From Acinetobacter pullicarnis (GTDB lineage Bacteria; Pseudomonadota; Gammaproteobacteria; Pseudomonadales; Moraxellaceae): a stretch of 64,000 bases of DNA. The DNA lies in NCBI RefSeq assembly GCF_006352475.1, contig NZ_VCMZ01000001.1, positions 2,356,001-2,420,000 on the forward strand. The letters run 5' to 3'. Below the pieces are notes generated by a model. It saw only the letters and a list, made by a program, of their open reading frames with translations. It had not been told where the DNA came from and did not search any database. A program made the translations under genes and the position numbers. Shown one piece after another: positions 57,085 to 64,000 of this stretch (its first letter is position 1; the number at the start of each line of letters is the position of its first letter).

Positions 57085-58839
57085 CTAATGCAGGGGCACC
57101 ACACGAAGCACTTCCTCAAGTGTGGTTAGGCCTGCCTTGATTTGCAGCGCACCCGCGATTCGAAGTGGTGCAACGCCTTCTTGCTTTGCCAAAGCGCGCA
57201 ATTCCTCCAAACTTGCATTCAGATTAATCTTGGCTTTGGCTTGTTGGCTGATTGGCATAAATTCATATAAAGCAATCCGTCCGTTATAACCCGTATGCCG
57301 ACATTGCTGACATCCCACGGCAGCGTAGACCTGATCTGGCGTTTCGATCTGATCGTCAAAACATAGCTGCTGCCATTGTACGAGATCAATCGGCTGAATC
57401 ACGCGGCATTGGCTACACAACTGCCGTACCAAACGTTGCGCCAATATCCCCAAAATTGTGGCAGAACTCAGAAATGCCTGAACCCCCAGATCATGCAAAC
57501 GAATCAAACTTGAAGGTGCATCATTGGTATGTAACGTCGACAGCACCAAATGACCTGTTAACGCAGCTTGTATGGCCATATTTGCGGTATCAATGTCACG
57601 GATCTCGCCAACCATAATAATATCGGGATCTTGACGCATGAGCGCACGAATCCCATCTGCGAAGCCCAAGCCAATCACAGGATTAACCTGCATTTGATTA
57701 AAACTCGGTTCTAACATTTCAATTGGGTCTTCCACCGTGCAGACATTAACTTGGTCGGTGGCCAACAATTTTAAAGTCGAATATAAGGTGGTGGTTTTTC
57801 CAGAACCGGTCGGGCCCGTCACCAAAATAATCCCATGACGCTGTTGGGTCATTTTCTGCCAATCAGCTAAAAGCTTTGTGCTAAAACCCAACTGCTGAAA
57901 GCTACGTACCAATACTTCTGGGTCAAAAATACGCAATACCAGTTTTTCACCAAATGCTGTAGGTAAAGTCGAGAGCCGCAGCTCCGTTTCGTGCCCCTTT
58001 GGCGTACGTGTTTTCAGTCGCCCATCTTGCGGTTTGCGTTTTTCAGCGACATTCAAACGCCCTAAAATTTTGATCCTTGAAATCACTGCTGTTAGGGTAT
58101 TAGATGGCATTCGGTAAATACTATGTAACACCCCATCAATTCGAAAGCGTACTCGGCCTTTGTCTTTTGCCGGCTCTAGGTGAATATCACTGGCGCGTTG
58201 TTCGAATGCGAACTGTAAAACCCAATCCACCAACTTGACAATATGTTGATCATTGACATCTGGGCTGAGTTGCTCGCCCAACTGCAACAACGCTTCTACC
58301 CCCTTATGTTCAATCGCATAACTGGATGCTTTTTGTGAGGAATGCACTGCATCACTGACTTGATAGTATTCGAGTATATAACGTTGTAATTGCTCTGGAT
58401 CGAGCAACACGCAGACAATCTTTTTGGGCAAAAGACTTTGCTCTAAATGCTGCATCCATTCCAAATAAAACGGTTGTGCAGTCCCGACCAAAACCTCATT
58501 GTCTCGAACCTCAACCGCCAAGATATGATTTTTCAAGGCAAACTCTTGAGTCATCACCTCGGTCAAAGCCGCGACATCAGCTTTGAGCGGATCAATTCGA
58601 TACAACGGCAATTGGGCTTTTCGTGCAAACCATTGACAGAGTAAGGGTAAATCGAGCAACTTTTGAGTGCGTTGCTCTTTTAATTGAAAATTTGCGATCC
58701 AGCGCAGAGGATGCCAGTCCATTTGCTGGGGTTTACGTTGCGTGGTTTTGACCAAGGCCTGATCACGCTCAGACAGAAAACCATCTAAGCACAATTGCTC
58801 CAAGCACCAAGCGCTATCCACCTCATAATTTAGTTGCAT
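57085..58839 (-). CDS. GspE/PilB-type secretion ATPase (orphan)
   Basis: 584 residues. N-terminal MshEN/T2SSE-N-like part (1-180), then an ATPase with ASDIHLEPAKDKGRVRFRIDG, Walker A GPTGSGKTTTLYS, Asp box VEDPIE, Walker B DIIMVGEIRD, His box LVLSTLHTNDA and a zinc finger CSQC...CQQC (about 490-535). Drives pseudopilus assembly in type II secretion or type IV pili. No pilC, pilD or gsp gene lies nearby, so its partner machine is encoded elsewhere, as in genomes with a stand-alone GspE. Confidence 0.85.
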   Translation of the reverse strand: MQLNYEVDSAWCLEQLCLDGFLSERDQALVKTTQRKPQQMDWHPLRWIANFQLKEQRTQKLLDLPLLCQWFARKAQLPLYRIDPLKADVAALTEVMTQEFALKNHILAVEVRDNEVLVGTAQPFYLEWMQHLEQSLLPKKIVCVLLDPEQLQRYILEYYQVSDAVHSSQKASSYAIEHKGVEALLQLGEQLSPDVNDQHIVKLVDWVLQFAFEQRASDIHLEPAKDKGRVRFRIDGVLHSIYRMPSNTLTAVISRIKILGRLNVAEKRKPQDGRLKTRTPKGHETELRLSTLPTAFGEKLVLRIFDPEVLVRSFQQLGFSTKLLADWQKMTQQRHGIILVTGPTGSGKTTTLYSTLKLLATDQVNVCTVEDPIEMLEPSFNQMQVNPVIGLGFADGIRALMRQDPDIIMVGEIRDIDTANMAIQAALTGHLVLSTLHTNDAPSSLIRLHDLGVQAFLSSATILGILAQRLVRQLCSQCRVIQPIDLVQWQQLCFDDQIETPDQVYAAVGCQQCRHTGYNGRIALYEFMPISQQAKAKINLNASLEELRALAKQEGVAPLRIAGALQIKAGLTTLEEVLRVVPLH

Positions 58840-58924
58840 CTCATTATCTATCCCTATTTCAATGACGCGTTAACAAAAACTCAGCCCCTAAAATAGATCG
58901 ATTGTTGCGCTGCTTTATTGTTAT

Positions 58925-59659
58925 TTATTCCATGCTGCCATATAACGTTAATCGTTGTATTTCGATGTGGTCTTCTAAGATATTAAATTTCACATTTAAA
59001 TCTGCAAAACGCATTCCATAAATACGCTGTGCATCCTGCTGATAGGCTGGACGTGGATCGAGTGATAACACCTGCTCAAGCTCTTCAAGCTGTTGCAGAC
59101 TTGTTTTTTGAGCTGCGAGCAGCGTCTGTTTATCTTGCATTGCTCGCACAGACCATTGCAGCAGTTTACGCTGTGGTTGTTGCTGCGCATAGCCACTCTG
59201 GGCGTTTAAAACAGCATCTGAGTAATGAATATAAGGTTTAATGTCCACAATTGGTGTGCCATCCAGCAAATCACTGCCTAACACATAGACACGCACTGAT
59301 TTCCCCTGCTTCACCACCTGTTTGAGCTGTACCACCGATAAACCCAATGGCGCAGGTCGATACATACTACGTGTGGCAAAAACCCCTATTTTTTGATTGC
59401 CCCCCAAACGTGGTGGACGAACTTGCGCACGAAATTGTTGTGCAGTGGTGGCTGGTTTATTTTCATGGAACTGCCAAATCAACCATAAATGGCTAAAAGC
59501 TTCGATCCCCTCAAAAGCCAACAAATCATTATAAGGCGGCTGCATTTCAATGTAGGATTCGACTTGAACGAGGTTTGGTTGGCGCGGAATTCCAAATTTT
59601 TCACGGTAGGGAGAGTGCATATAACCAATAATAGGCATAGAAATGTCAGTCATAATCAT
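58925..59659 (-). CDS. trmO: tRNA (N6-threonylcarbamoyladenosine(37)-N6)-methyltransferase
   Basis: About 244 residues. The N-terminal TsaA-like beta-barrel domain (IGYMHSPYREKFGIPRQPN, FEGIEAFSHLWLIWQFHEN, RPPRLGGNQKIGVFATRSMYRPAPLGLSVVQL, LLDGTPIVDIKPYIHYSD) is diagnostic of TrmO. It adds a methyl group to t6A37 of some tRNAs using SAM. The start is uncertain; ATG at 59659 or 59653 is likelier than a TTG six codons upstream. Confidence 0.9.
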   Translation of the reverse strand: MIMTDISMPIIGYMHSPYREKFGIPRQPNLVQVESYIEMQPPYNDLLAFEGIEAFSHLWLIWQFHENKPATTAQQFRAQVRPPRLGGNQKIGVFATRSMYRPAPLGLSVVQLKQVVKQGKSVRVYVLGSDLLDGTPIVDIKPYIHYSDAVLNAQSGYAQQQPQRKLLQWSVRAMQDKQTLLAAQKTSLQQLEELEQVLSLDPRPAYQQDAQRIYGMRFADLNVKFNILEDHIEIQRLTLYGSME

Positions 59660-59758
59660 TTTTTCTGATAAGCTCAATTGATTATATTCAGTTTATCGAG
59701 AATGATTTTAGTTTAGAATAGTAAGTTGATTTATTTTGATAATTTATTGAGACTTTTA

Positions 59759-60538
59759 ATGGCTGCTTTTAACGTCGAAAAGATTACTCACGTTCACCAC
59801 TGGAATGACACTTTATTCAGCTTTAAAACCACGCGTGATACCGCGTTGCGCTTTAAAAATGGTCAGTTTGTGATGATTGGACTTGAGGTCAATGGTAAGC
59901 CTTTAATGCGCGCATACTCGATTGCCAGCGCGAACTATGAAGAAGAACTTGAATTCTTCTCGATTAAAGTACAGGACGGCCCATTAACTTCAATTTTACA
60001 AAAAATTGAAGTGGGTGATGAGTTACTTATCTCTAAAAAACCAACAGGTACCTTGGTACTTGATGATTTAAATCCAGGTAAAAACTTATACTTACTTTCT
60101 TCTGGTACTGGGCTTGCACCATTTTTAGCGGTGATTCGTGATCCCGATACTTACGAGCGTTTTGAAAAAGTAATCGTGGTGCACGGCACACGTTTTGTAT
60201 CAGAGTTGGCTTACCAAGATCTCATTCTAGATGAACTCCCAAATCATGAATTCTTCCAAGAACTTGGTGTGCAAGAGAAATTGGTTTACTACCCAACTGT
60301 CACTCGCGAAGAATTCCACACCCGTGGTCGTGTGACACATGCGATTGAATCAGGCGAGTTGTTTGAGAAAATTGGCTTAGATCGCTTTAATCCTGAAACA
60401 GACCGTGCCATGTTATGTGGTAGTCCACATTTTTTAAGTGATGTTGCAGCATTGCTTGATCAACACGGTTTAAAAGAATCACCACGTATGGGTCAACTGG
60501 GCGACTATGTGATCGAACGTGCATTTGTAGAGAAATAG
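59759..60538 (+). CDS. fpr: Ferredoxin--NADP+ reductase
   Basis: 259 residues. FAD-binding RAYSIASANYEEELEFFSIKV and G-x-T of LLSSGTGLAPFLAVIRDPD, NADP region VVHGTRF and MLCGSPHFLSD, and the C-terminal ERAFVEK ending of the Fpr subclass. The ATG at 59759 starts at MAAFNVEKIT; 11 upstream codons are open but lack homologue-like sequence. It transfers electrons between NADPH and ferredoxin or flavodoxin, for stress defence and Fe-S work. A terminator follows. Confidence 0.93.
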   Translation: MAAFNVEKITHVHHWNDTLFSFKTTRDTALRFKNGQFVMIGLEVNGKPLMRAYSIASANYEEELEFFSIKVQDGPLTSILQKIEVGDELLISKKPTGTLVLDDLNPGKNLYLLSSGTGLAPFLAVIRDPDTYERFEKVIVVHGTRFVSELAYQDLILDELPNHEFFQELGVQEKLVYYPTVTREEFHTRGRVTHAIESGELFEKIGLDRFNPETDRAMLCGSPHFLSDVAALLDQHGLKESPRMGQLGDYVIERAFVEK

Positions 60539-60571
60539 TTTTTTACACTCTCTATCATTCCTAAAAAATCT

Positions 60572-60599
60572 AAAACCGAAGCGATGTCTTCGGTTTTTT
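60572..60599 (+). terminator. Terminator after fpr
   Basis: AAAACCGAAG/CTTCGGTTTT stem with loop CGATGT, followed by T residues, 33 bases past the stop. Confidence 0.9.
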
Positions 60600-60706
60600 A
60601 TTCTATTAATTCTGTTCAGCCACAATAATCCCTACTAATTTACTGGGTTGAATCCTTTACGTATATTCATACAATAAAGACCTATTTTTTATATGCCTTT
60701 AGCATT

Positions 60707-62119
60707 ATGACCATTAAACACGTGACTGAACTCTTATCCCCTGCTGGTTCGTTGAAAAATATGCGCTACGCCTTTGCCTATGGTGCAGATGCGGTGTATG
60801 CCGGTCAGCCACGTTATAGTTTACGGGTGCGTAACAATGCTTTTGACCATGACAACTTAGAAATTGGTATTCACGAAGCACATGCCTTAGGCAAAAAATT
60901 CTATGTGGTGGTGAACATCCAGCCACATAACAGCAAACTCAAAAACTTTATTCGTGATTTAACCCCCGTGATTGCCATGCAACCTGATGCCTTGATCATG
61001 TCAGATCCCGGTTTAATCATGATGGTGCGTGAGCAGTTTCCTGAAGTCGATATTCATCTCTCGGTTCAAGCCAACGCAGTCAATTGGGCTACAGTTAAAT
61101 TTTGGAAAAACATGGGCTTGACCCGTGTGATCCTGTCACGCGAACTGTCTATAGAAGAAATTGAAGAAATTAAAAATCAAGTTCCAGACATGGAAATCGA
61201 AGTTTTTGTGCATGGTGCCTTATGCATGGCTTATTCGGGTCGTTGTTTACTTTCAGGCTATATGAATAAACGTGATGCCAATCAAGGGGCATGTACCAAT
61301 GCCTGTCGTTGGGAATATAAAATTCATGATGCCATTGAAGATGAAACTGGGGACGTGATTCCAGTGCATCAAATTGATGCTGCGGGTTGCGGCTGTAAAA
61401 CAGTAACAGCAGATGCTGATCTAGATGAACAACATGCAATCGCACAAAATCAATTTGATGAGCCGGTATTGCTGCAACGCAATGAAGAAGACATGTTTGC
61501 TGCCGAAGAAGATGAACATGGCACGTACTTTATGAACTCTAAAGATTTACGTGCGGTTCAACATGTTGATCGTTTAACTAAAATGGGCATTCATTCACTT
61601 AAAATTGAAGGCCGCACCAAATCCTATTTTTACTGCGCACGTACTGCACAGATTTATCGCCAAGCCATCGATGATGCCCTTGCGGAAAAGCCATTTGATC
61701 CCGCCCTGTTAAACCAACTTGAGGGGCTTGCCAACCGTGGTTATACCGAAGGCTTCTTGCGTCGCCATGTGCACAGCGAATATCAAAACTATGAAACGGG
61801 CTCATCTTATTTTGACCATCAGCAATTTTGTGGTGAAATTTTAGAACGTCACGGTGACTATATTAAGATTGATGTCAAAAATCATTTTGAGGTTGGCGAT
61901 TCGCTTGAGTTAATGACCACATCTGGCAATATCACCTTTAAATTAGCACAAATCTTAGATAAAAAAGGCAACTCGATCCTTGAAGCCAAAGGCTCAGGGC
62001 ACATTGTCGATATTCCTGTTCCAGCCAATGTAGATATGGCCTTTGCCTTGTTAATTCGTAACCTACCAAACTCAACACAGGATATTACCGCAAGCGCGCT
62101 GGCCTATACGGAAGCATAA
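60707..62119 (+). CDS. trhP: U32-family tRNA hydroxylase (YegQ/TrhP)
   Basis: 470 residues. The N-terminal TIM-barrel (LLSPAGSLKNMRYAFAYGADAVYAGQPRYSLRVRNN) and the U32 signature EVFVHGALCMAYSGRCLLSG near 165-183, with cysteines (GACTNACRWE) that can bind an Fe-S cluster, are clear. TrhP acts in prephenate-dependent 5-hydroxyuridine formation at tRNA position 34. It is followed 2 bases later by the ferredoxin yfhL, which probably serves it; a gene for prephenate supply (tyrA/pheA) is elsewhere in the window. A Cys-rich insert (GCGCKT) is seen near 225. Confidence 0.9.
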   Translation: MTIKHVTELLSPAGSLKNMRYAFAYGADAVYAGQPRYSLRVRNNAFDHDNLEIGIHEAHALGKKFYVVVNIQPHNSKLKNFIRDLTPVIAMQPDALIMSDPGLIMMVREQFPEVDIHLSVQANAVNWATVKFWKNMGLTRVILSRELSIEEIEEIKNQVPDMEIEVFVHGALCMAYSGRCLLSGYMNKRDANQGACTNACRWEYKIHDAIEDETGDVIPVHQIDAAGCGCKTVTADADLDEQHAIAQNQFDEPVLLQRNEEDMFAAEEDEHGTYFMNSKDLRAVQHVDRLTKMGIHSLKIEGRTKSYFYCARTAQIYRQAIDDALAEKPFDPALLNQLEGLANRGYTEGFLRRHVHSEYQNYETGSSYFDHQQFCGEILERHGDYIKIDVKNHFEVGDSLELMTTSGNITFKLAQILDKKGNSILEAKGSGHIVDIPVPANVDMAFALLIRNLPNSTQDITASALAYTEA

Positions 62120-62121
62120 CC

Positions 62122-62373
62122 ATGGCTTTATTGATTACAGATCAATGTATTAACTGTGATATGTGTTTAGCAGAATGCCCGAATGAAGCGATTTATGAGG
62201 GCAGTAAAGTCTATGAAATCGATGTCGAACGTTGTACCGAATGCGTGGGCTTTTATGAAATACAAACCTGTGTTGCGGTATGCCCAATTGATTGTATTGT
62301 GCCGCACCCAGAACATATTGAAAGCAATGAACAGCTAATGCAGAAGTTTAAGGCGTTGAATCTGTTTGGTTAA
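62122..62373 (+). CDS. yfhL: YfhL-type 2[4Fe-4S] ferredoxin
   Basis: 83 residues with two cluster motifs: CINCDMCLAECPNEA and CTEC followed by a longer loop CVAVCPIDC, the spacing of the Alvin-type ferredoxins (YfhL). It starts 2 bases after trhP, and the known tie between YfhL and TrhP in tRNA hydroxylation supports this pairing. Convergent with ahpF across a repeat. Confidence 0.92.
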   Translation: MALLITDQCINCDMCLAECPNEAIYEGSKVYEIDVERCTECVGFYEIQTCVAVCPIDCIVPHPEHIESNEQLMQKFKALNLFG

Positions 62374-62403
62374 TGCCTTGTTGTTAAAAGCAACCTCTCC
62401 CAG

Positions 62404-62483
62404 CCTCTCCTTAAAAAAGGAGAGGAGATTAGTGATACCCTCTCCAACGGGAGATGAGCAGCACTGCTGCGCAAGGGAGAGGG
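62404..62483. repeat. Dispersed hairpin repeat, copy 2
   Basis: A hairpin CCTCTCCTT-AAAA-AAGGAGAGG (62404-62425) is followed by CCCTCTCC paired with GGAGAGGG (62438-62483), enclosing GATGAGCAGCACTGCTGCGC, nearly identical to the core at 674-698. It lies between convergent yfhL and ahpF and may end both transcripts. Confidence 0.65.
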
Positions 62484-62497
62484 TTAAGCAGAGAGTT

Positions 62498-64000
62498 TTA
62501 ACTCCCTGAACGAATAATATAATCAAAGGCAGATAGTGATGCTTTAGCACCTTCACCTGCGGCAATAATGATTTGCTTATACGGCACAGTGGTACAGTCA
62601 CCTGCAGCAAATACACCTTTGACATTGGTTTCATTGCGATCATTCACCACAATCTCACCACGATTTGAAAGCTCAACTGTAGTCTCTTTTAAGAAATCCG
62701 TATTGGGCAATAAACCAATTTGCACAAAGATCCCTGCGAGTTCAACCGTATGTTCTTGCTCAGTCGCACGATCTTTATATTTCAACGCCGTCACTTGTGC
62801 GCCATCACCAATCACTTCAGTCGATAAGGCATTCATGATCACTGTAGTATTTGGCAAGCTATGTAGTTTGTCTTGTAGCACTTGGTCTGCACGTAATTTA
62901 GTATCAAATTCAACCAAAGTCACATGTTCAACAATACCAGCTAAATCAATCGCAGCTTCAACCCCTGAGTTACCACCACCAATCACTGCAACACGTTTGC
63001 CTTTAAACAACGGACCATCACAGTGTGGGCAGTATGCGACACCACGAGTTTTATATTCTTTCTCGCCCGGTACATTCATTTCTCTCCAACGTGCACCTGT
63101 GGAAAGAATGATGGTTTTCGATTCAAGTTTAGCGCCATTTTCAAGTTCAACTTCAACCAAGCCACTGGCCGTCTGATCTGCACCGATCACATGTTTAACC
63201 CGTTGTAGGTTCATGATGTCGACGCCATATTCGCGAACATGCGCTTCCATGTCTGCACCAAATTTCGGCCCTTGGGTTTTTTGCACTGAAATGAAGTTTT
63301 CGATGTCCATGGTGTCCATAACTTGGCCACCGAAACGATCTGCAACAATACCGGTACGAATACCTTTACGTGCGGCATAAACCGCAGAAGCCGCACCTGC
63401 TGGGCCACCACCAATGACCAGTACATCAAATGCAGCTTTGGCATTGAGTTTCTCTGCATCTTTTTCCGCAGAATTGGTATCCAGTTGCGCCACAATCTCT
63501 TCTAGAGTCATGCGACCTTGGCCAATGTGTTCGCCATTTTGGAACAGCATTGGTACAGCCATGATTTTGCGTTGTTCAACTTCGTCTTGGAAGAACGCAC
63601 CATCAACCATGGTGGCCGTAGTGCCTGGATTATTAATTGCAATTAAGTTCAGCGCTTGTACCACATCCGGACAGTTATGGCAGCTTAGAGATACGAACAC
63701 ATCAAAATTAGCTGTGAGGTTTAGGCCTTTGATTTGAGCAAGTATTTCATCAGAAACTTTTGGTGCATAACCAGACACTTGCAGTAAAGCCAAAATTAAC
63801 GAGGTGAACTCATGCCCCATTGGGAGGCCTGCAAAGAATACGCGTGGTTTTTCCCCAGCTTTAGCAACCCCAAAACTTGGACGACGTGCATTGTCACCAT
63901 CAAAGCGTACCGTGACTTGCTCAGAAAGCTCAGCAATTTCGGTGACCAGTTGTTTGATTTTCTCTGCTTTATCAGATTGATCTAATGCGGCAACCAATTC
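62498..64000 (-). CDS. ahpF: Alkyl hydroperoxide reductase subunit F, 5' end outside window
   Basis: At least 500 residues, open to the right edge; full-length AhpF is about 520. Residues from the edge: N-terminal thioredoxin-like tandem domain with CHNC ([21 protein letters not shown]), FAD fold ([22 protein letters not shown]), NADH-binding part ([19 protein letters not shown]) and the redox pair in [14 protein letters not shown]. It reduces AhpC with NADH to detoxify peroxides. ahpC is not within the window. Confidence 0.93.
   Translation of the reverse strand, partial: ELVAALDQSDKAEKIKQLVTEIAELSEQVTVRFDGDNARRPSFGVAKAGEKPRVFFAGLPMGHEFTSLILALLQVSGYAPKVSDEILAQIKGLNLTANFDVFVSLSCHNCPDVVQALNLIAINNPGTTATMVDGAFFQDEVEQRKIMAVPMLFQNGEHIGQGRMTLEEIVAQLDTNSAEKDAEKLNAKAAFDVLVIGGGPAGAASAVYAARKGIRTGIVADRFGGQVMDTMDIENFISVQKTQGPKFGADMEAHVREYGVDIMNLQRVKHVIGADQTASGLVEVELENGAKLESKTIILSTGARWREMNVPGEKEYKTRGVAYCPHCDGPLFKGKRVAVIGGGNSGVEAAIDLAGIVEHVTLVEFDTKLRADQVLQDKLHSLPNTTVIMNALSTEVIGDGAQVTALKYKDRATEQEHTVELAGIFVQIGLLPNTDFLKETTVELSNRGEIVVNDRNETNVKGVFAAGDCTTVPYKQIIIAAGEGAKASLSAFDYIIRSGS

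Overview
The window is chromosomal DNA from an Acinetobacter (Moraxellaceae). The grounds are an AT-rich genome, a fused TyrA-AroA gene followed by pheA, the divergent pobA/pobR pair with an IclR-type PobR, a BapA/Bap-type prefix domain on a giant adhesin, a PBP1b-LpoP gene pair, and dispersed hairpin repeats between genes. The species cannot be fixed from the sequence. No tRNA, rRNA, CRISPR array or prophage was seen.

Layout. 1-12.3 kb is an iron-linked block on the minus strand: the start of a FecI-like ECF sigma factor under a near-perfect Fur box, and a tightly packed seven-gene run (DUF3649, PepSY membrane protein, DUF3325, MdtA, MdtB, MdtC, outer-membrane factor) whose first gene also lies behind a Fur-like box. 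It looks like an iron-repressed operon that joins a siderophore-associated membrane cassette to an RND efflux pump. 12.7-18.2 kb holds a DNA photolyase, an MDR-family oxidoreductase, pobA/pobR for 4-hydroxybenzoate with a clear operator palindrome, and an orphan IS630 fragment.

18.4-36 kb is the most unusual part. Reading along the minus strand, there is a three-gene type I secretion system (TolC-like, ABC transporter with a C39-like domain, HlyD-like), a 1.3 kb AT-rich gap, a BapA-type adhesin gene with long Ser-Asp repeats, and a GT4 glycosyltransferase that resembles the GtfA/SdgA/TarM group. The Ser-Asp repeats are written in an 18-base unit that fits the staphylococcal clfA/sdr repeat consensus GAYTCNGAYTCNGAYAGY. 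This suggests a Gram-negative, type-I-secreted counterpart of the glycosylated Sdr adhesins. The adhesin is now broken by three apparently identical 1309-bp IS3-family (IS51-group-like) elements. One insertion is clean, with a 3-bp target duplication that restores the frame on removal; the other junctions show rearrangement.

36.4-64 kb is mostly core genome: 2,3-butanediol dehydrogenase, three uncharacterised envelope or small proteins, aromatic amino-acid synthesis (pheA, tyrA-aroA), an LCAD-type acyl-CoA dehydrogenase, dctA, ybiB, a DUF1315 protein and nadK, mrcB-lpoP, a Nudix-ThiE fusion, a Fur-controlled hemP of 56 codons, a qseBC-like two-component system beside ygiW, an orphan GspE/PilB-type ATPase, trmO, fpr, trhP-yfhL and the truncated ahpF at the right edge. 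Many transcription units end in clear Rho-independent terminators, listed individually.
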